From Lunularia cruciata (taxonomy: Eukaryota; Streptophyta; Marchantiopsida; Lunulariales; Lunulariaceae): DNA of 64,000 nucleotides. A program made the position numbers and the translations under genes. The stretch is from contig OX419759.1 of the NCBI GenBank assembly GCA_948567375.1, forward strand, positions 49,763,493-49,827,492. Direction: 5' to 3'. The notes under the pieces are model-generated. The model was not told where the DNA came from and did not search any database. It saw only the letters and a program-made list of their open reading frames with translations. The first letter of the stretch is position 1, and each line of letters opens with the position of its first letter. Positions 30,791 to 42,394 of this stretch are shown here, one piece after another.

Positions 30791-32135
30791 TAATGATTTG
30801 ATCTCCAAATTTCCTTTGATTGATAAGGATCTAAAATCCCTCTAATTGATAAAACTCTAAATCCCATTGTAATCACTCAATGGTATAATTTAATCTCATT
30901 GGTAAAACTCTAAAACCTCTAATCAATGGATCTCAAAATCCTTTAATTAAAAGAACTCTAAAGCTATTTCATATCATTTCAACTATGAATTTGTTCTAAT
31001 TAGAAGAACTCTAAGTCCGACTAAGATCAATCAAACTCTAAATTCAGTCCAATCACTTGAATTGTTGAATTTATTCTAATTGCTCAATCTCTTGAATGCT
31101 CTCTAAATTTCTTGAATTGAACCCTTTAAGATAAATTAATCTCTCAAATGCTTTTTAAATGGACTGAACTCAAAACTTCATTTGATTACTCCAATTTGAA
31201 AGAATTAGAAATAAGAGGATACTTTTGTTGGGTTTGAGCTTTAATGAGTCTATTACTACTCCCACATTTAGCCACTTGTCACATTGACTAACATGCAAAG
31301 CATGATTTCCCAATGAAACTTTCTGGTTCTTTCATATAGACTCTTCAAATTTAGATCCTTTCTTCCAAAAAATATCCAAAGATGATTTGCATGTGGGGTT
31401 TGATGGTGATTAATCACAAATTTTTGTATGAGATCCAAGTGCCCAATTTTTGGCATTTCATAGCTAGTTGGTAAGTAAGCCCAGCCATGTTAGTAATTTG
31501 GTCATAGTCAATGTGATATTTAGCAGCCATTGTCATGTTGTGGTTTTCTTTATGAGTGAGATAATAATTCTGTGTTGTTTATCTATATGGTATTGTAGTA
31601 GAATATGCAAAGAGTCTTAGGTTTTTCAATTGCTATGTGAGTAATCTATGTATATTCAATTATTGACTTTGTAAATTGCAACCTTTTCCTCATCCAAGGC
31701 TCTAATATATAAGGAAGTGCTATTTTTGCCATATTTAATCTAGGACTCCAAGATTTGGATTAGTTCACAATCAATTAATTTGTAGTGTTGCATTGGAAAC
31801 AACAACAAAAATGATGGACAATGGTGTGTTTTAGAAGCTAGAGTGCTTAAGAGTGGTAGTAGAGCATCACAGCTAGAGCATTTGAGTGTAAAGTTTACTT
31901 AGAGATGTTTTGCACTCCAAATCTACCTCTCCCAAACCCTTTTCTTGTCAAGCTTCAAATTATGCATCATGATTTCTTTTGGGTTTGGATGGTAACTCAT
32001 TTTTGATATTGTATTCATGGCATTGGTGATAAAGGATCCCATTGCCCTCATCATGCTTACTTACAAGAAAGTTTAGGATTTAACCATTTACATCCTTTTG
32101 TATAAGGAGAGGTCACTATAACATCAATTGATTCA
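30791..32135. other. AT-rich DNA, no gene seen
   Basis: It begins with short TCTAAATxx repeats (30800-31200) rich in ATTGAA and CTCTAA words. No long open frame or recognisable protein similarity. Confidence 0.5.
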
Positions 32136-32838
32136 TGTATGTTCTATAGGAAAATTAAGTGTGGTATTGTAAGTAGTGGAGAAATAGTATCTATTTAAGG
32201 TTTAGCTAAGCTTCCACATTAGTAATGATTAGCTAGAATTAGTCTTAACTAAGATAAAGGTGACTCTATTCTGAATTAAGGAAAAGAGTGAACATCACTA
32301 TTTTGCCTTCTAGTGGATTGACTTGGTATTATTCCTAGTTATTTTACTTTGAGGAAAGAGTTGAGAACTCCTGGGCCCGCAGGCCTTGTTGGTGCAGATT
32401 TTTCTATAGTTAAAGATAACCTATATGAAGAAATCCTTGACTTAGTTAGTAGGTGGGGATAAGAACACCTACCCATGAGATAATTCCCATGTGCTTGGAT
32501 ATGCCTTTAGACTTTTGGATTTTATTTGAGTTATGCTAAATAACTTAAATCATTAGTAATTTTGGTAATTAGTACTCCAATAATTAATAATTTTGGTGTG
32601 TAAATTTTTCACAAGTATATAAGCTATGGGTGAGGAGGTCCTCACCATCTTTTCATTTGCAACTATTTGTCTCTCATTGAGTTCTCTAATGAGCAATGTC
32701 TTGAGTCTTGGAAGTGCCTTGGAGTTCTAACCTTGGAGGAGTGTGATGGACTTGTGGTTCCTTGCCTTCTTTGTCCAGGGTGTGTTACCTCAATAGCCAT
32801 CAAAGGTTCATCCAGAGTGAGAGATAGGCAGGCTCACA
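32136..32838 (+). repeat. Diverged Gypsy-A-type LTR
   Basis: It follows the Gypsy-A LTRs over its length, including GAGAACTCCTGGGCCCGCAG, CAAGTATATAAGC with GGGTGAGGAGG after it, and the end GGCAGGCTCACA. Divergence is much greater than among the copies at the left. No internal region follows and no clear TSD is visible, so it is an old solo LTR or a fragment. Confidence 0.7.
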
Positions 32839-35800
32839 ACACAAAGATCTTGCTCAAGGATTTGGAAGTGGAGTTTGAATGTCCATGTTTCAAGAGGAAG
32901 AGTTGCCAAGTGTCCAAGGTGCAAGGAATTGTGTCTACATGTTGAGTCTAAGGTTTTGGATGTTTGGTAGAGTTTGAGAGAGCCATTTGCCATGGAAAAT
33001 TCTTTGTGCAATATGAAGACCAAAAATGTGAGATTTGAGTGATAAATGCTCATAATATGATTAAATGAAGCAAACAAATCTATACCTAAACAAATACTTT
33101 GGAGGATTTTGGGTGTTCTATAATAGCTTTTTGTGATTTGCAAAATGATTGGAGTGTAGAATAGAATGTTGGTTGCACTATGCTCAAGATACATTACATT
33201 TAAGTTGATCTAAGACTTGATATGACCAATTGAAGTTCAAACCAAGGTGTTAAAGTAGAGATTATGATCAAGTTTGGGGCTTTGACTTGATTTGAAGTTC
33301 TAGTTTGAATCAACATATGAAATTTGACAATAATGCTAATGATATGATCTTGTATCTTTGTGTGAAATTTACTCTAAAATACTCAAATAGAGAGAAATAG
33401 TATAATTTTGTCTACACATATCAAATAGATAAACTTATGAATTGATCCATGAGTTTATATTTCAAAAACCAAATTTGATCCAAGTTTAGAGAAGTGCACA
33501 ACAAACTATTATGTAAAATATGGTTGACTTATGGTTTTTAAGTAGTGAGATGTAAAAAATCATACTTCAATTAAACTATTATCATAAGTGTCAATAGCTT
33601 TGTTCAAATTACAGTGATAATTGACTACAAAATTTTTCTCATTTGGAGTCATGTTTGAATAAATTTTAGCTTTTTTATTGTTGTTTGTACTTACTCAAAC
33701 CCTTTAGACAAAATTTTGGTAAAATTTTACCAAGAACCAAGATTAGAACCTTAATTAGGATTTTAAATTATGGTTTGAACCTTGGAAATCAAGTTTAATT
33801 CAAGACATAGGTGAGTGAGCTATGTTAGTTAAATTGAGATTATTTATATATTATTGGAAAGCTTCTTTTACAAGATATCTATTGAGTTCTGGAATGTTGG
33901 AGTAAGAGCTATAGTATAAGAGCTATCTTAGTCCAAGTCTTGGAATTATTTCCCTAAGAAAAATCTATAAATCACCACATTTGGAGTACATGTTGGAAAT
34001 AGCTATTGGAGAACAAATTGGAAGCAATTCTTTGATAAAGCAATGATGCTTTGAGACTCTTGTATACTAGGAGCACATATCATTGTGCTTACTTGTGTTT
34101 AGATCCTCTCTATGCTTGGTTTGTATTCCTCCTTGGTGATGTTTGAAGTGATGACTAGCAAACCATGATTATGTGTTGTAATAATAGGTTAGACTGCACT
34201 TTCTCTCTAAGAAATACAATAAATATTGATAATTAAAGGTAGAAGTTTTTAGTAGTTGGGAGAAAAAGTATGCATGATTATCCATGATAGATCAAATAAA
34301 ACCTCCTATCCATAGGCCCCACAACCAAGCAATAGGTGTATTTCCAAAGCAAACCAAGCAAAATATGGCACCACACATCCAACCAACATGTACTAGTGTA
34401 GACTTACACACTCTATAGTGCAACAAAAAGCATACCCCACAAATTAGTGTGAACAAAAGCTTTCTTTTCAAGGTGTTTTAGTTTTTAGCTTTATATTTTC
34501 TAAAGGTTTTTTTGTGGACAAAGGTTGTGTAGACTTGGGATTGGGACATAAATATGGAGGCATGGGAGTCCCTTGATGTTGACTTTGATCCTAATCCAAA
34601 AGGTTTTTGTACTTCCAATGGAGAGGAATGATAAAAAGAGATTTATGGATAAATATTTAGTGGAGTATATGGCTATACAGCAAGGAAGTATCTTGCTAAT
34701 TTTATGTATACCCTAATTGAAAGCCACTTTTCTAGAAGATGTGGTTGCTCTTCATTCTTACTAAGAGACCCAAGGTGGTGCGTGGACACATCATCCTCAA
34801 TGTGAAAATCAAGATTATAAGTCTAAGGTAGAAGATTATGATTGCACAAAGTTGATGCTTCTAGCAGTTTTAAGGAATTGATAGTTTTACAAAAGCAACT
34901 ATATCATCTAGAAGGCTGATGTTACAAGAAGATATTTAAAGATTACTTTCTTACACATATTTTCTTTGAAAATGAAGATGAAGTGATCTAAAAGAGCCTT
35001 AAAGAGGAAGAGGAGAACTTCTTTTGTGATGTTAAGTAGGAGGATGAGAAGGTGAGTAAAAGAAGGATAGGAAATAGCTCTGAAAGCTCTATATATTTCG
35101 CTTTTTTAGAAACCATTTACTCTATTTAATAAAGAAACTTCCACAAGTTCTTGTTTGATTTCCTTGTGTTTATTTGTTTGTTCTTGTTTAGTATTAAAAT
35201 TAGTTTATCATATCTGAATATGTTTACTTTAGCACAAGTCACCATCACCACATTATTCCCTTAGAAGTTTTTACTATAAATGATCCAATATTACATGTTC
35301 CTTTCCTTTAGAGGAATTTATCTTAATGGGTGAAGAGGAGCTTCTACTACCCATAATGAATCTAAGATGTCATGAGGAGCAACCACAATCATTTGGATTT
35401 GGGAGAGAGAGAGGTAAGAATGAGGGAGACAAGAGAGAGTGGAGCACAAAGGAGAGAGGTAAATTTAGTAGAGAGAGCATCTCTTTGCTGAGAAGAAGAT
35501 TTTATTAATAGAAAAAGAAGAACTCTTTAGGACTTCACTACAGAAGTTAGAGCAAAAAGATTGGTTGAATTAGGTATTATTGTGTTGGAGAGAGAGAGAT
35601 TTTATGTGAGAATTTGAGGAGTATCAAAAATTTCTATGCTACAGAGTTGAGTATTATTAAGACTTTGTTAGAGGAGTCTTTCAATAGCCTCCATGGATAT
35701 AGGGCTGAAAATTCCTATTACAAGAGAAATTTAAGACACAAATAAACATAAAAATGTAAACACAAGGGACACGAACTAAAGGTATAGAGATGCATACTTA

Positions 35801-36367
35801 TGTGGCAAAGATTATCAATTTAGAGATGCAAAATCATGTAACATAAATTTTTTCCAAAGAGGATAGGGGATGAATAAGATGAAACTTACTCTAGACATAA
35901 TGCATCGAAGATCTAGAGTTTCATAATGTCTTGCACTCCTAATCCCTTTTAAAAATGTGGATAAGGAGATAGACTGGCTTGAGGAGAAGAGGATGAGTTT
36001 TCTATCCTTATGGATTTGAGGCAAAAGGTTGCATTAACCTGGTATTTCATTACTTATATTCTTTAAATATTGGAAATGAAAAAGAAGATCTTAGTTTTGG
36101 ATATTGGATGGCTAGTTTACATTATGTGGGATTGTAGTTTGTCTTCACCCAATAGTGTTAGTTAGCACATCAATTTAGATATATTTCTAACAAAGGCATC
36201 AATACATTGCCGCTGGTTGAGGCTTGAACCCTTTCTTCTTTCATTTTCTCCCAGGTTTTGATATGTATTTCAACCTAGAGTTAAGAGTTCTTCATTTGAG
36301 TAATCAGTTGGAGAGATAACTCAAGGATAGAGTTGGCACACCTCCTCCAATCCATGTGGGATGAGGG
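32839..36367. other. AT-rich DNA, no gene seen
   Basis: Only short open frames, none with a recognisable domain. A purine-rich stretch (35330-35500) of GAG/AGAGA words encodes a low-complexity frame of 60 codons that I do not trust as a gene. Confidence 0.5.
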
Positions 36368-36511
36368 TATCTTACCTGAAAGAGTACATACTAGGTTGTG
36401 TTTGATGGGCTTGTTTGTCAAAGAGGATTCATGTTCTGCTATCCTACCTAAAGGAGTACACACTAGGTTATGCTTGATTAGCTTGTTTGCCAAGGAGGAC
36501 TTATATATGAA
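36368..36511 (+). repeat. Tandem pair of 72-bp units
   Basis: Unit 1 (36368-36439) and unit 2 (36440-36511) both run TATCxTACCT ... GAGTACA.ACTAGGTT ... GGCTTGTTTG-like ... GAGGA. They differ at roughly one base in five. Because 72 is a multiple of three, one open frame spans both. Origin unknown. Confidence 0.65.
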
Positions 36512-38899
36512 TACATAAAGAAATTATATGATTAAAATTTACTCCCCATCTCAAGAGTTACCTTTACCAATTCAAGATATCTTGATAGTTGATAGTGCCA
36601 TAGGTATTGTATGAACCATCCTTATGGTAATATATTCCCTTCTAGATTTTACTCCATCTCATATTAGAGTAAATACATCACATACTGAATCATGGGATGT
36701 CTTCTTAGCTCCCTTAGATTAAATATAGAGCAAACTTACTATAATATTGACTTTTGCACTAAAGAGTGGGCTTTTGATCATTTTAAAAATTATAGTGCAA
36801 ATTTATATGAGGTTTTAGTCAAGTTTTTCAAGATCCATTGTTACATCCCTTGGAAAGGCAATATATAGCATTATTGTCCAATTTGGATTCTTTATTTACA
36901 CCTTGATGTAGCAATAGAATACCTTACCCATAGAGAGTACAAATTCCCATAGACTACTCTGTATGGAGTTATTATCACTTCATTTGTTATTCACTTGTAT
37001 ATTTTATGTCCATTTGTATATATTCTTATTCTTGGTTTGTATTTTGTATTGCTTTCCTACATTTCTTGCTTGATATTTTCTCTTTTTATGTTGCATAATC
37101 AGACCGTGCACATCAAGGCACACAAGCATGCAAACATGCATGCTAAGAGTGCACATAAGCATGCACTAATTTTTCCAACACATTTTGTTATTACCTAACA
37201 TAGACCTCGTTAAAACAAGTGCACACACGTTTACAATGACGTATATTTTATTTACCTAGCACAATCCTAGTGTAGGTTGAGTGCACTCCAACATAGACCA
37301 ATACATACAAACAAATACTTAGCATAGTTGACTTAAAAAAATCCATCAACACATTTATCAATCAATCAGAAAAAAATTTGTATTGAGCAAAACAAGTGTG
37401 AGGAAAGGAATACAAAATGTGGAATAAGAAATGAGTATTTGCATATTGCAAAAACTCTTGTTCACAAATGGATCACAAAATCTATAATAAAAAGCTTGAA
37501 AAATGTGTTTAGTCATGTATTATGTTATATTGCATATCAATGAGGAGAATAATCCTTGCTATCATTTACATTGGATTTTATGTGCAAGGTGTATAGTTAA
37601 GAAGAAGCCATATGACTATCATGCGGGTTGATATCTCTATAAGAGAGCAAGGTGATTATTTTTTTATCTCCTTCAAAAAGTTTCTTACTTTTGCTAATTC
37701 TAGAGTCATCAAATGAAAGCATTTTGATTCTTTCTTTTGTTCTTTGAATCCAAGTTCCTTTGATTGAGAGCTAGTTTTCTCTAAATCTAACATCTTCTTA
37801 GCTTCCATTTTCTCTCATAGATTTATTATGTTTGCCATGTTTTGAGCTTCAATTTCTACCAATTTATATCTTTCTCTAGCATCTATATCTCACTTTTTAA
37901 TTTGGGATGACTAAGAAGATCCTTCAAAAACTATAATTATGGGAATCATTTTGGAATATCTTTTATAACTATTCCTTAATTTGGGCGAGTTTCTATTAGC
38001 TTCTCCTTCTTGGTCTACTTATTATAAATATTCCTTTCTATGATTTTCCATTTGTTACTCCTTGTCTCCTTGTGAATCTTTCCGGTTGCCAAAAAGCTCA
38101 TTCAATTCGGTGGTATTGACACTTAGTTGAGTAACCTCCAACAATGTAGAAGAAAACAATTAAATTAGTTCTTCTACCATTTCGGCACTATCTTCTTCTA
38201 ATCCCAATATATTATTAGTAGTTGTAAAAGGAAATGTCTCGATGGCTTGACAAAGAAGTGTACTCTCAACAATCATTCTCTTCCTCTTCTTTTGAAATTC
38301 TTGATTTTGATCCAATTTTTCCACTTTAACTAATTAATTCACTAATACTAATCTCATTTCAAAGCTTCATATTTATAAGTGCAAATAGATTTATATTAGC
38401 TCTATATCTAAGCATAATATTCATTTTCTCACTATTAAGATAAAGATTGACTTAATTTCTCCTCTATTGTTTTCCATTTCCATTCCAACTTCTTCTCTCA
38501 AGACCTCCACTTTGTAATTTTAGTCCATTCCATTCTCTAGTAAATTTAGAAAATTTCACATATTTTGTCAAATTTTTAACAATTTCTCTTTTTTCATTGA
38601 CTTAAAAATCCTTTATAAAACTACACAACAAACTTAGCTAGGCAACTAAATGTGAAATTCTTTTGATTAGACTTTGTACAATCATTTTAGTGAATCTGAT
38701 TGAAATGCACATGCTTATCCTAAGTAGCCTAAAATTTAGACATAATGGTGGATGATGATCCTCATCTATTTTGACTTTAATTTTTCTCTTAAGCAAAGGT
38801 ACGGATAACACCCAACTCAAGAGCTCTTGAAATTCGTTGATATATGATAGAGTCAATATGGGATAGGGAGGTAAGGGAATGGGAATTAAAAAGTGAGCG
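36512..38899. other. AT-rich DNA, no gene seen
   Basis: No supported gene. The minus strand of 38050-38330 has stretches that look weakly coding (charged, alternating frames), but stops prevent a call. Confidence 0.45.
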
Positions 38900-41800
38900 T
38901 GTGAAGCAAGAAAGGAGAAAGAGAGTATTCCATAGTTTCAACAACACCACATCGTACACTTAGATCCTAAACCTTCATTATTGGCACACAACGTAAAAAT
39001 CATTGGCATTACGAATGCACTGTGGAATTGAACCAAAGAAAATCAAAGGAAATCAATTTAAAACCAAAACATCAAACCCCATGATTTCAATATCAACACT
39101 CAACAACCATAAAAGTCAATTTGTGATGGGAAATATAGAAACGAACCATAGGATTAAAAATAATTAGGAAAGGAATGAATTTCACACAAATTTGTAAGAT
39201 GCGCACCATTTCAAAATTAGGCAAAATTTTAATTGTTAGAATTATACGTGCTAAAAATCTTGCCCTTGACATGTGTAACCGTAGCTAATATTACTCATAT
39301 CTAAACTCCAATCTAATTTACCCGAAAACTAGAAATGAAACATTCTTTATCAAGTTTCTTCACCCAATAATTTTACGGGTAGTATTCAATTCTGGCTTAC
39401 CCGTCAAAAACATTACCGAACTTACCGTCGTCTAGTGAATTTGAGAAATTCGTCCCTACTGTTCACTTTATCACTATTATAGAGCTACGATTAGACTTTA
39501 TTATAATAAGACCCGGAATATTAACAACAAGAGGCATCGCCGGTTGATGGTATGAATTGTCTTCTGTGTAGAACGTGTCTCAAGTGAATATGATAGGTTA
39601 GGCGGTTTATTTAGTGGTTCTAATGAAACTATTATTGCGGGCCCTTTACGGTACCATCACTAATTACATAACCTGCATTTACCATGGTAAATACTCTAGG
39701 GTGTCGCTAACTTACCGGTACAGACTAGTCACCTATCACATTTAAGCAACAAAGCAACAATGAGGTCAGGAGTAGAAACGCACCATGTTCTCGGCTCGTC
39801 GTACAGCTTACCGAAAACAGGTTGACGATTGCGAGTATCGTCAACTATACTACTTAATCAGGAGAGTACGCAAAGATTGATGCATGATATTCCATGCTTC
39901 AAGAGACCCCGGGTTGAAACTTCAGTATCGGTACCGAGAAGATTTAATGTTAGATAGATGAAATTTTGAAGAATGATGAGAGAATATGCAGAAAGTTTTT
40001 CCGACCCATTAGTAGCAGCAGGTACCGGGGAGATGGACGTATGAGAATCAACATAAGATTCCCATTGAAACAACAAACGAATTAGAAAAGGAAAAGGCGA
40101 CCACGTAGAACCCATGAAGTTAGAAAAGTAGGATCAAACAATCGAGACTAGAGGTTGCCACACACGCGAACAGTATACAAACGTGAGATTGTACCTGGAT
40201 GCGAACACCTGTATAGTTCAACGTAAACTGCAGCGGACTTGAAGATAGCCTGTTCTGATCAGCACGACCGAAACAGAACAGTGGTGGGTGGAGTTTTCTC
40301 CTGGTAAAAGTGGACTGTTACACATGCATTGTGCGTTACGCATGTACAAGACAGGGACAGACTTGATAGACTACTTTCTTGTACTACTACTTCATGTACC
40401 CGTTCGCCCCATTTTCTTAATCGATTCCTTCCAATCCTCGAACGCATTGTCGAGGAAGCTAGCTCGATACCTGCATGCCTAATCCAATCAAGTACAGCAT
40501 ATTAGTTGTATAAATTTGTAGGGCGGTGAATGAAAATATGCATCGTTGAGATACTTAATCCCGAATCGACTCAACCCCAGCGCCAGTGTTCTAATTTGAA
40601 CATCCCCGAGGAAGACTGTTATCGCATAAGAGCTTAAGCGGTTCATTGTGGATGCACTTGCATATCATCAGATATGGCCGTGTCATAGAATTGGATCAAA
40701 TAAGCTATAAATAAGACCGACAGAAAGATTCAAACATTTACAGACACAGCACGGCTTCTGTTCCATCATCACTGGTTAATCGACTAAGGGAAAATGCCGA
40801 GTATTTTTGAGTCCATAGATTTTTTTGATGTCCTCGTCATTTATTCATTCGAAAAGAATCTTCTTCCGGAACTTCAAAGGCATTTCCAATCCTCTTCTTG
40901 TCAAAGGATCAACACAATTATAAACATGATGGAGCAATAGCCGAACCTTCAAATGTGTGCGGATCCATCTCATCGATCTTGTGTGTGTAGCTTCTATCCC
41001 TGCGCTACCTTGTTCTGCAATCGAGGGACGTCCAACAATTGAACAAACTGTACATTTGTTCCTGATTCACGACAAGCAAAATAGAACCAATTCACAAACT
41101 TTCACCGATCTCCTGCACCTGCATAACTCCGATCTAGCGTTCTTGGCAAAATAAACCCAGTCTCGTTGTTCAACCAGTTGTAGCACGTCCATTTGACATT
41201 CTCCGTATTTAAAAAGTTGTGTTTCGCTTTCCAGAAAATTTTCTGTCATCAGTTCAATTGCTTTGGTAATCGACCAATAAGCTTCTTTGACAGTTTCTCT
41301 TCTCCTTTCCTTTAATCTTGATGAGCAACCGGGTGTAGCCGCCTCTTCTACCTCCCTAACTGAGGGTAGATCATCGATGGTTTCACCAACACTCTCCTCT
41401 ACCATCCTGATCTTCTCAACCTTCGGCACGATACATTCCGCGGTTATCTTCTTGAAGAAAAGAGGCGTTGGACGCTCTAGACGCCTGGAGGCAAAATGTC
41501 CAGAACCAATGACTTCTGGTATCCTCTGTGTACACAGCAAATCCATTGAAGAATTTGACTTCAGGAATTATAACTATCCGAACCAGTAAAGGGACGCGAA
41601 CTTAGTCTAAGAATCGAGACCTGGAAAAAGAGAGATCCTTCAGAGCTATCTGGCTAACAAAGTGCATCAACATGTTCGGAGATTAAGCGAAGAATAGCCA
41701 ATGATCAATGCTTTCCATGACAAGCATGTGAGAACCTTAACGCCAAGAGAGGACGAAGAAATTTATGACGGAGAGTGATAGCGCTGGCAAGCTGTAGAGG

Positions 41801-42089
41801 AGAATTTATACGTATACTATTGCATCAGATCGGAACGTTGAAACTCCATGAGCAAAGCTATCTTTTCTCGGGCTTCGATGCCATAATCGTCACAACCTTA
41901 TAGACTAAGTCGATAGGTAAAACGCAGTGAGATTCAAGAAAACAGGTTCAAGGCAGTGGGAGCTCGAAACATCATGAGACAGGTTGTCGAAGAACATATA
42001 AACTCCAAATATCTTCATATTACATCGAGAGTTTAATTGCTGTATATACCTAGAAGCAATATTAGTTGACGCATTCGTTAAAGTAAAGA
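38900..42089. other. Compositional island: richer in CG and in CpG words
   Basis: From about 38,900 the sequence changes from extreme AT-richness to a mixed composition with many ACCG, CCGG, TCGA and CGTA words, and returns to AT-rich LINE and flank after 42,090. None of the repeat families of the window occurs in it. The 159-codon frame at 41067-41546 lies in it. It could be a remnant of host gene space that has lost less CpG, or a recent insertion of an unknown element. Confidence 0.5.
41067..41546 (-). CDS. Unrecognised 159-codon frame, possible exon
   Basis: ATG at 41546, stop TGA at 41067-41069. The product is charged and probably helical (VPKVEKIRMVEESVGETIDD, then KEAYWSITKAIELMTENFLE), with several Cys near the C-terminus. 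I do not recognise the family. The upstream - strand sequence has a pyrimidine-rich TTTTTCCAG near 41617-41625 that could be a 3' splice site. Codon use looks more balanced than in random AT-rich frames around it, and no repeat relation was seen. A real but partial host gene is possible; a chance frame cannot be excluded. Confidence 0.35.
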   Translation of the reverse strand: MDLLCTQRIPEVIGSGHFASRRLERPTPLFFKKITAECIVPKVEKIRMVEESVGETIDDLPSVREVEEAATPGCSSRLKERRRETVKEAYWSITKAIELMTENFLESETQLFKYGECQMDVLQLVEQRDWVYFAKNARSELCRCRRSVKVCELVLFCLS

Positions 42090-42391
42090 AAAAAAGGAGT
42101 CCGCGTAGGAAAAACGAAGGATGGGAAGACCCCATCAAGCCGTACAAGGGAGAGACGAAAAAAGGTAACGTGGGGCTAAGCCCCAATAGAGTCTATATGA
42201 GAAATCTGCACTACCACACCTAAGATATCCAATCTATGCAAGTTGTATGGTCTACACACAACTGGAGCATCCGAAGAAACATCACCTAATGTGATTGCTC
42301 TCCTATGGATTTCACCAGTCACTACCCTCTGTAGAGCAATGGTAAGAGGCACGATGAAGTTAGTGGCTGGGAGGTGCCGTGCATGGCTCAC
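42090..42391 (-). mobile_element. Truncated LINE copy: C-terminus and 3' tail
   Basis: It repeats the last coding part and tail of the neighbouring LINE: TIALQRVVTGEIHRRAITL is the counterpart of SIALQRVVAGAIHRRAITL at about 42,850, and both tails contain GATGGGGTCTTCCCATCC on the - strand. The 5' part is missing, as expected from incomplete target-primed reverse transcription. It abuts the 3' end of the longer copy. Confidence 0.75.
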
Positions 42392-42394
42392 TAA

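Noticed and set aside
35326-35508. 60-codon purine-rich frame
   Set aside because: Low-complexity GAG/AGA sequence with no motif.
36195-36240. Possible tRNA or SINE B box (GGTTCAAGCC on the - strand)
   Set aside because: No A box at the right distance and the flanks do not pair as a T stem or acceptor stem.
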